From Gammaproteobacteria bacterium (GTDB lineage Bacteria; Pseudomonadota; Gammaproteobacteria; Chromatiales; Chromatiaceae), in NCBI GenBank assembly GCA_015231665.1, contig JADGBD010000073.1, positions 1 through 5,101 on the forward strand: a DNA stretch of 5,101 nucleotides, given 5' to 3'. This document shows, piece after piece, positions 1-5,101 of the stretch (its first letter is position 1; each line of letters opens with the position of its first letter). The notes beneath the pieces are model-generated. The model had not been told where the DNA came from. It worked only from the letters and a program-made list of their open reading frames with translations, and made no database searches. The position numbers and the translations under genes are program-made.

Positions 1-38
1 GGACGCAGAGGACGCAAAGAAGCGCGGAGATCGCAGAG
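1..38 (+). repeat. GGACGCAGAG-type dispersed repeat, copy 1 (plus orientation, may extend beyond the window)
   Basis: It begins at the window edge with GGACGCAGAGGACGCAAAGA and ends TCGCAGAG. It is made of degenerate 9-10-bp units of the form RGA(R)CGCARA. It is identical over 25 bases to the reverse complement of copy 4 (1765-1741) and forms an inverted pair with copy 2. It may continue to the left of the window. Confidence 0.8.
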
Positions 39-40
39 TT

Positions 41-69
41 AAAAAATGCAAAAGTCTGGCATATTTTGC
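41..69 (-). terminator. Weak intrinsic-terminator-like hairpin downstream of purA
   Basis: On the minus strand GCAAAA (69-64) can pair with TTTTGC (53-48) across a 10-nt loop, and A plus six T follow (47-41). The 6-bp stem has only two G-C pairs, so on its own it is weak. It sits inside the loop of the longer repeat hairpin (1-101), which would extend the stem. The position, about 50 bp after the purA stop, suits a transcription end. Confidence 0.35.
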
Positions 70-101
70 GTTCTCTGCGCTTCTTTGCGCTCTCTGCGTC
101 C
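64..101 (-). repeat. GGACGCAGAG-type dispersed repeat, copy 2 (minus orientation), just downstream of purA
   Basis: Read on the minus strand from 101, it begins GGACGCAGAGAGCGCAAAGA and continues GCGCAGAGAACGCAAAA. It is the inverted partner of copy 1. Over the 35-bp arms (101-67 against 1-35) 31 positions match, so single-stranded DNA or RNA could form a long hairpin. It begins 15 bp after the purA stop codon. Confidence 0.85.
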
Positions 102-116
102 TTTCTTGCCGACCCA

Positions 117-1421
<1,305 letters not shown>

Positions 1422-1460
1422 TTAGTGATTCCAGTTCAGATCCATTCATCCAAGGTTAGC

Positions 1461-1488
1461 GGCGTAAACAGTGGATTACAGATGTCAA
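1461..1488 (-). promoter_or_regulatory. Putative purA promoter (perfect -35, poor -10)
   Basis: The minus strand carries a perfect TTGACA at 1488-1483, preceded by an A/T-rich stretch. At a 16-bp spacing the -10 hexamer would be TACGCC (1466-1461), which is poor; at 14 bp TTTACG is no better. Transcription from here would give a leader of roughly 45 nt before the ATG at 1409. I see no convincing PurR-type operator. The call rests mainly on the -35 box and its position in the only sizeable gap of the cluster. Confidence 0.3.
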
Positions 1489-1496
1489 AAATTTCA

Positions 1497-1535
1497 GGAC
1501 GCAGAGAACGCGAAGTAGCGCAGAGCCCGCAGAGG
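1497..1535 (+). repeat. GGACGCAGAG-type dispersed repeat, copy 3 (plus orientation), upstream of purA
   Basis: It starts GGACGCAGAGAACGCGAAGT and ends CCCGCAGAGG. It is the most diverged of the four copies, with about five differences from the consensus over 38 bases. It lies 8 bp upstream of the TTGACA box of the putative purA promoter and faces copy 4 at 1726-1765. Confidence 0.8.
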
Positions 1536-1725
1536 TTGCATTTGCATAACGACTGGGACCGTTTAGCCACTCACCCCAGCCCTACCCTGTAATCTCCCCC
1601 GGCCAGGTACAACAAATCTGCTTACCCTCTCCCCAACCTCTCGACAGCTGTTGCAGACGCTGTTCTACCTCCTGCATCCCTGCAGTCGTCTCCCCAAAGG
1701 GGCGAGGGACTTTGGCGCCTCATTC
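1536..1725. other. Non-coding interior of the hisZ-purA gap with C-rich repeat fragments
   Basis: No gene-like reading frame is convincing here. The stretch 1569-1589 (CTCACCCCAGCCCTACCCTG core), 1622-1642 (ACCCTCTCCCCAACCTCTC core) and 1689-1710 (TCTCCCCAAAGGGGCGAGGG core) resemble pieces of a C-rich palindromic intergenic repeat built on CCCCAAAGGGG that I recall as common in proteobacterial genomes. The last two pieces would join into one continuous element if the 46 bp between them (1643-1688) were removed. The bases 1536-1568 and 1590-1621 show nothing I can name. CCCCAAAGGGG could form a short hairpin but has no T-run after it on either strand, so I do not call it a terminator. Confidence 0.5.
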
Positions 1726-1765
1726 TTCTCTGCGTCCTTTGCGCTTCTTTGCGTCCTCTGCGTCC
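1726..1765 (-). repeat. GGACGCAGAG-type dispersed repeat, copy 4 (minus orientation), just downstream of hisZ
   Basis: Read on the minus strand from 1765, it begins GGACGCAGAGGACGCAAAGA and ends in CGCAGAGAA. The first 25 bases are identical to positions 1-25 on the plus strand. It starts 15 bp after the hisZ stop. The repeat is itself a degenerate tandem of 9-10-bp units of the form RGA(R)CGCARA. It points toward copy 3 (1497-1535), making an inverted pair 190 bp apart. Confidence 0.85.
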
Positions 1766-1779
1766 TAATCGATGTCAGC

Positions 1780-2955
1780 TCAGGGCGCCACCTGCCAGAC
1801 GCCCTCCAGCAGGACAAGCTGGTGGCTGCAGCCCATTTCTGCCGCGCTGCCGTTTTGCCCTGGCAGGGCGCTGACGACGATCTGGCCGGCCTGGCGCAGG
1901 GCGGCGATTTTATCCTGTAATGCCGGGTCTGCGGCAAGGGGCGCGAGAATGCGTTGCGGCCCGGCAGGCTGTGGCAGGCTGGAGAGGCTCATCAGCTTGA
2001 GCAGATCGGCGCTGAACCCGGTGGCGGGACGGGAGCGGCCGAAGCATTCGCCGATGTGGTCGTAGCGGCCGCCGCGGGCGATTTCGTGGCCCGAGCCGGG
2101 GACAAAGGCGGCAAACACCACCCCGGTCTGGTAGTGATAGGCGCGCAACTCCGCCAGGTCGTAGTGCACCGGCGTCTGCGGCAGGCGTTGGTGCACCAGC
2201 TCGGCCACTTGGCGCAGATAGGCCAGGGACTGGCGCACCTCGACATTAGCAGCGGCGAACAGGCTCTCAGCCCGCTCCAGCGCCTGGGGACCGTTCAGCT
2301 CGGCCAGGCCGGCAAGCATGGCGCGCACGGGCTCGGCCAGGGCAAAGCCGCGCAGCAATTCGTTGATCTCGGGGATGGCCTTGCGCTGCAGGGCCTCGAA
2401 CAGCGCCTGCTCCTGCTCGGGGTCCAGCCCGGCTTGAGCAGAGAGGCCGCGGAAGATACCGACATGGCCCAAATCCAGATGCACATCGGCGACCCCGGCG
2501 CGCTGGAGCATCTCCATCATCAGGCAGAGCACCTCGCAATCGCTGGCCACGCCGCTGTGGCCGAACAGCTCGGCGCCAATCTGCAAGGGCGCGCGGGAGC
2601 GGCCAAAGCCATCGGAGCGGGTCTTGAGCACTGTGCCCAGATAGCACAGGCGGGTGGGGGCATCCTGGCGCAGCTGGTGGGCGTCGATACGTGCCGCCTG
2701 GGGGGTGATGTCGGCGCGCACACCCATGAGCCGACCGCTACCCTGATCGGTGAGCTTGAAGGTCTTGAGATCCAGGTCCTTGCCGGTGCCGGTAAGGAGG
2801 GATTCAAGGAACTCGACAAAGGGAGGGAATACCAGCTGGTAACCCCAGCTGCGGAACAGGTCCAACAGATCCCGCCGCAGGGCCTCCAGGCGATCGGCCT
2901 GGGGCGGCAGGATTTCCTCTATGCCTTCGGGCAAGAGCCAGGGGGTATTTTTCAC
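1780..2955 (-). CDS. hisZ: HisZ, ATP phosphoribosyltransferase regulatory subunit
   Basis: HisZ is a catalytically inactive paralogue of histidyl-tRNA synthetase. It assembles with short-form HisG (HisG-S) into the ATP phosphoribosyltransferase that starts histidine synthesis, and it mediates histidine feedback (family knowledge). The 391-residue protein shows the class II synthetase-like fold in order: LPEGIEEILP (8-17), RADITPQAARIDA (80-92), the motif 2-like RLCYLGTVLKTR (102-113) with SRAPLQIGAELFG (120-132), and the motif 3-like ARGGRYDHIGECFGRSRPATGFSADL (293-318). The C-terminus ends about 70 residues later, without the full HisRS anticodon-binding domain. The length, SRAPLQIGAELFG and RPATGFS fit HisZ rather than a true HisS. 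The start is GTG at 2955, five bases after the yjeT stop, with GAGGT 7 nt upstream. Starting with KNTPWLLPEGI agrees with the family N-terminus. It is probably cotranscribed with hflKC-yjeT. A short HisG should be encoded elsewhere in the genome. Confidence 0.95.
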   Translation of the reverse strand: MKNTPWLLPEGIEEILPPQADRLEALRRDLLDLFRSWGYQLVFPPFVEFLESLLTGTGKDLDLKTFKLTDQGSGRLMGVRADITPQAARIDAHQLRQDAPTRLCYLGTVLKTRSDGFGRSRAPLQIGAELFGHSGVASDCEVLCLMMEMLQRAGVADVHLDLGHVGIFRGLSAQAGLDPEQEQALFEALQRKAIPEINELLRGFALAEPVRAMLAGLAELNGPQALERAESLFAAANVEVRQSLAYLRQVAELVHQRLPQTPVHYDLAELRAYHYQTGVVFAAFVPGSGHEIARGGRYDHIGECFGRSRPATGFSADLLKLMSLSSLPQPAGPQRILAPLAADPALQDKIAALRQAGQIVVSALPGQNGSAAEMGCSHQLVLLEGVWQVAP

Positions 2956-2960
2956 TGGAA

Positions 2961-3146
2961 TTACCTCACCAGATAGAGCATGGCCACGCCGGAAACCATG
3001 CTCAGCAAACCGAGGATGCGCAGCGCGCGGTCATCCATTTGCACCATCGTCTGCAGGGTTTGGCGCAGGCGCGAGGGGCTGAGAAAGGGCATCAGCCCTT
3101 CGATCACCAGCACCAGCGCCAGGGCTGCGAGCAAATCGTTCCACAC
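2961..3146 (-). CDS. yjeT: DUF2065 family small inner-membrane protein (YjeT-like)
   Basis: This is a 61-residue protein of unknown function. It matches E. coli YjeT in size, position and sequence pattern: an N-terminal helix with LALVLVIEGLMPFLSP (about residues 8-24), a short polar loop with QMDDRALRILG, and a second helix GLLSMVSGVAMLYLV (about 46-60). Two membrane helices joined by a basic/polar loop are the hallmark of DUF2065. The start is a GTG at 3146. An in-frame TAA at 3161-3159 (minus-strand reading) lies 12 bp upstream and no other ATG, GTG or TTG intervenes, so the GTG is the only usual start. No clear Shine-Dalgarno sequence precedes it, and the gap to the hflC stop is only 7 bp, so it probably depends on ribosomes finishing hflC. 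In E. coli yjeT also lies between hflC and purA. A link to HflKC/FtsH is suggested only by this conserved position. Confidence 0.9.
   Translation of the reverse strand: MWNDLLAALALVLVIEGLMPFLSPSRLRQTLQTMVQMDDRALRILGLLSMVSGVAMLYLVR
2963..2967 (-). promoter_or_regulatory. Ribosome binding site of hisZ
   Basis: The minus strand reads GAGGT, then 7 nt, then the GTG start of hisZ at 2955. The site touches the yjeT TAA stop, so hisZ initiation is likely coupled to the end of yjeT. It supports the GTG over any downstream start. Confidence 0.65.
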
Positions 3147-3153
3147 AGCCGCA

Positions 3154-4080
3154 TCAATTTATGTTCTGAAGCTGACCGTTCTGACTTTGGCCGTTCTGGC
3201 TAGCTCCGTTCTGACTGTTGCCGTTCTGGTCCTTGAAGTAGCGGAAGAACTCGGAATCCGGCTCCAGCACCATCAGGTTATTGCCGTTGGCAAAGGCCTT
3301 GCGATAGGCGTCCAGGCTACGGTAGAAGGCATAGAACTCGGGATCACGGGTGAAGGCCTTGGCGTAGATCTCGGTGGCCTTGGAATCACCCTCACCGCGC
3401 ATCTGCTCGGCCTCACGGTAGGCCTCGGCGAGTATCACCACGCGCTGGCGATCGGCATCGGAGCGGATACGTTCCGCCGCCTCAGCACCCTGGGCGCGCA
3501 GGTCGCGGTCAACCCGGTCACGCTCGGCGCGCATGCGGTTGTACACCGATTCGCTGACCTCGGGCGGCAGGTCGATCTGCTTGACCCGCACGTCGACTAC
3601 CTCGATGCCTATGGTAGCGCCCTTCTCGTCGGCATCCTTGCGCAACAGGCCCATGATCTCGCCGCGTTCACCCGAGACCACGTCCTGGATGGTGCGCTTG
3701 CCGAACTCATCACGCAGGCTGGTGTTGATCCGCTCCGACAGCAGGTTGGCGGCCTTCATGCTGCTGCCGCCGGTAGAGCGGAAGTGCTGGCCGAGATCGG
3801 TAACCCGCCACTTGACGAAGGAATCGACGATGACGTCCTTCTTCTCGATGGTCAGGAAGCGCTGGGGGCGCGAGTCCAGGGTCTGGATGCGCTTGTCCAC
3901 CTTGATGATGTTATTGACCCCGGGGATCTTGAAATGCAGACCCGGCTTGTAGTCGGTGGCGACGATTTCACCCAGCCGCAGTTTGATCGCCGATTCCCAT
4001 TCGTAGACCACGAAGGTGAAGGAATAGGCGGCAAAGCCCAGGGCTACCAGCAGAATTGGCAGCTTCATCTTGCTATCCAT
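3154..4080 (-). CDS. hflC: HflC, SPFH/band 7 partner of HflK
   Basis: This is the second subunit of the HflKC complex that modulates FtsH. The 308-residue protein has a single N-terminal transmembrane helix (about residues 7-25). The band 7 domain follows with YKPGLHFKIP (44-53), RIQTLDSRPQRFLTIEKKD (64-82), IVDSFVKWRVTD (84-95) and IEVVDVRVKQIDLPPEVSE (159-177). NRMRAERDR and a long charged helix with AEAYREAEQMRGEGD (218-232) come next, then the FYAFYRSLDAYRKAF block (249-263). It lacks the insertion that E. coli HflC (334 aa) carries in the middle of the band 7 domain, as I recall is usual outside enterics. The ATG at 4080 overlaps the hflK stop and has a strong AGGAGG 8 nt upstream, which fixes the start. 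The unusual feature is the C-terminus: after the conserved SEFFRYFKD, residues 285-308 are a Q-N-G-x-S tandem repeat absent from E. coli HflC, which ends shortly after FFRYMK. Translation is probably coupled to hflK. Confidence 0.97.
   Translation of the reverse strand: MDSKMKLPILLVALGFAAYSFTFVVYEWESAIKLRLGEIVATDYKPGLHFKIPGVNNIIKVDKRIQTLDSRPQRFLTIEKKDVIVDSFVKWRVTDLGQHFRSTGGSSMKAANLLSERINTSLRDEFGKRTIQDVVSGERGEIMGLLRKDADEKGATIGIEVVDVRVKQIDLPPEVSESVYNRMRAERDRVDRDLRAQGAEAAERIRSDADRQRVVILAEAYREAEQMRGEGDSKATEIYAKAFTRDPEFYAFYRSLDAYRKAFANGNNLMVLEPDSEFFRYFKDQNGNSQNGASQNGQSQNGQLQNIN
3157..3228 (-). repeat. 15-bp in-frame tandem repeat encoding the Q-N-G-x-S tail of HflC
   Basis: Reading the minus strand from 3228, CAGAACGG recurs every 15 bp. 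Unit starts are 3228, 3213, 3198 and 3183, with a partial fifth unit from 3168 to 3157 just before the TGA stop. CAGAAC is present in all five units and CAGAACGG in the first four; the remaining bases of each unit vary. The units encode QNGNS, QNGAS, QNGQS, QNGQL and QNIN. A 15-bp period keeps the frame, so unit gain or loss would change only the tail length. The tail is polar, low in complexity and likely disordered. It lies outside the conserved SPFH fold. Confidence 0.9.
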
Positions 4081-5101
4081 TATCTTTCCCTCCTGCCGCG
4101 CACGTCTTCACGCAGCGGACGCTCCAGCTCAATCTGGGCAGTGGGCATGCTCATGCCCGCCGCCTGGTTTTTGCTGCTGGCGGCCTGACGGTTGCTATCA
4201 ATGATGCGATCGATCGGCAGATAGGTGAGGTTGTTGCCGTTTTTCACATCCAGAATCACCTTGCCGGTATCGCTCATCACCGCTTCAACCGTTTCCAGAT
4301 AGAGGCGTTCACGGGTCACCTTCGGTGCCTTCTCATAGGCGGTGAGCACGGCGCTGAAGCGATCGGCCTCACCCTCCGCCTCGGCGATGCGTTGATCGCG
4401 GTAGGCGCTGGCATCCGCCAGCCGGCGGGCCGCAGCACCGCGGGCCTTGGGCACCACTTCGTTGGCGTAGGCCTGGGCCTCGTTCTCCTGGCGCTCCTTG
4501 TCCTCACGCGCCTTGATTGCGTCATCAAAGGAGGCCTTGACCGCTTCCGGCGGCTTGGCCGGCTGCATGTTGACACTGGTCACCACCAGACCGGTCTTGT
4601 ATTGGGTCAGCAGGGCCTGGATCGAATCCTGAATCTGGGTGGCGATGACGCTACGGCCTTCGGTGAGGATGAAGTCGAGCTTGTTCTTGCCCACCACCTC
4701 ACGTACCGCCGATTCGGTGGCGTCCTGAATGGTCTTGTCCGGGTCGCGATCCTGGAACAGGTAGTCGGCGGCGTCCTCAATGCGCGACTGCACCGTCAGC
4801 TCCACATCGACGATGTTCTCATCCCGGGTCAGCATCATCGCCTTGTGGCGCAGGGAGCGCAGCTGATCGACGTTGATCTTGACCACGGATTCCACCGGAA
4901 AGGGTATGTGCCAGTTGGGGCCGGGATCCGTGACCTTCTGGAAGGCACCGAACTGGAGGACTATGCCGCGCTCGGCCGGTTCGATGATATAGATGCCGCT
5001 GGCCAGCCAGATCAGCCCGACCACGCCGAGGATCAGGCCCACCAGCTTGCCGGACAGCTCGGGGCCGCCGGATTGGCCGCCTTCGCCACCGGGGTTGCCG
5101 C
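4080..5101 (-). CDS. hflK: HflK, SPFH/band 7 subunit of the FtsH-modulating HflKC complex (5' end outside window)
   Basis: HflK pairs with HflC in a periplasm-facing SPFH assembly in the inner membrane that encloses the FtsH protease and limits its access to membrane substrates (family knowledge). The window shows 339 C-terminal codons and the TAA stop; the start lies beyond position 5101. The visible part begins with a Gly-rich stretch (GNPGGEGGQSGG), as expected for the HflK N-terminus. One transmembrane helix follows (KLVGLILGVVGLIWLASG, about 5045-4990), then the band 7 domain with AERGIVLQFG, MLTRDENIVDVE, ILTEGRSVI and PPEAVKASFDDAIKARE. Next comes an Ala/Glu/Arg-rich coiled coil and the closing RERLYLETVEAVM and LTYLPIDRII blocks. 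A GTG at 5042 opens MGLILGVV in frame, but it lies inside the membrane helix and the frame continues upstream, so it is not the start. The C-terminal tail after LPIDRII is about 40 residues, shorter than the Ser/Asn-rich E. coli tail. The stop overlaps the hflC start by one base (TAATG). The identification is secure. Confidence 0.97.
   Translation of the reverse strand, partial: GNPGGEGGQSGGPELSGKLVGLILGVVGLIWLASGIYIIEPAERGIVLQFGAFQKVTDPGPNWHIPFPVESVVKINVDQLRSLRHKAMMLTRDENIVDVELTVQSRIEDAADYLFQDRDPDKTIQDATESAVREVVGKNKLDFILTEGRSVIATQIQDSIQALLTQYKTGLVVTSVNMQPAKPPEAVKASFDDAIKAREDKERQENEAQAYANEVVPKARGAAARRLADASAYRDQRIAEAEGEADRFSAVLTAYEKAPKVTRERLYLETVEAVMSDTGKVILDVKNGNNLTYLPIDRIIDSNRQAASSKNQAAGMSMPTAQIELERPLREDVRGRRER
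4089..4094 (-). promoter_or_regulatory. Ribosome binding site of hflC
   Basis: The minus strand reads AGGAGG followed by 8 nt and the ATG at 4080. It lies inside the last codons of hflK. With the TAATG overlap it supports coupled translation of hflK and hflC and decides the hflC start. Confidence 0.85.

Noticed and set aside
1691..1705. CCCCAAAGGGG palindrome as the hisZ terminator
   Set aside because: The stem is about 4 bp with a 3-nt loop and there is no T-run after it on the minus strand.
1651..1937. Short open frames on both strands over the hisZ-purA gap and the hisZ end, reading through the repeat as Leu-Cys-Val runs
   Set aside because: The coding potential comes from the repeat itself; there is no ribosome site and the frames run into hisZ.
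1954..2976. A 340-codon plus-strand open frame antisense to hisZ
   Set aside because: It has low-complexity Ala/Gly/Gln composition and no recognisable domain, and is fully covered by hisZ on the other strand.
2980..4188. A 402-codon plus-strand open frame antisense to yjeT, hflC and the end of hflK
   Set aside because: It spans several real gene boundaries on the other strand, shows no family signature, and arises from codon bias.
4080..5042. hflK starting at the GTG at 5042
   Set aside because: The GTG lies within the membrane helix, and the frame continues upstream through the typical HflK Gly-rich segment to the window edge.

Overview
The window holds a compact block of housekeeping genes, all on the minus strand. 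Read right to left they are hflK (5' end cut off by the window edge), hflC, a small DUF2065/YjeT-type membrane protein gene, hisZ and purA. The composition is GC-rich. The order hflK-hflC-yjeT-purA is the well-known gammaproteobacterial order (as in Escherichia coli), but here hisZ sits between yjeT and purA. hisZ is absent from enterics, so I infer a non-enteric gammaproteobacterium, possibly of the Chromatiales/Thiotrichales type. Genus cannot be decided from this sequence.

Layout: hflK and hflC share one base (TAATG). yjeT follows after 7 bp and hisZ after another 5 bp, so these four genes look like one translationally coupled transcription unit. hisZ is separated from purA by a 370-bp gap (1410-1779). 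This gap carries two copies of a GGACGCAGAG-type repeat in opposite orientation, pieces of a second C-rich repeat family, and a perfect TTGACA box about 75 bp upstream of the purA start. Downstream of purA, the first 116 bp hold another inverted pair of the same repeat around a weak terminator-like hairpin.

Functionally, HflK and HflC form the membrane SPFH complex that controls FtsH proteolysis, and YjeT is a two-helix membrane protein of unknown role. HisZ is the regulatory subunit needed by the short form of HisG, and PurA makes adenylosuccinate on the way to AMP. Histidine and purine synthesis meet at ATP/PRPP and AICAR, which may be why hisZ and purA are neighbours, though that is inference.

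I see no undescribed defence, mobile or regulatory system here. The points most worth a second look are the repeat pairs bracketing purA, the 15-bp tandem repeat that builds a Q-N-G-rich tail on HflC, and a small apparent insertion inside the hisZ-purA gap.
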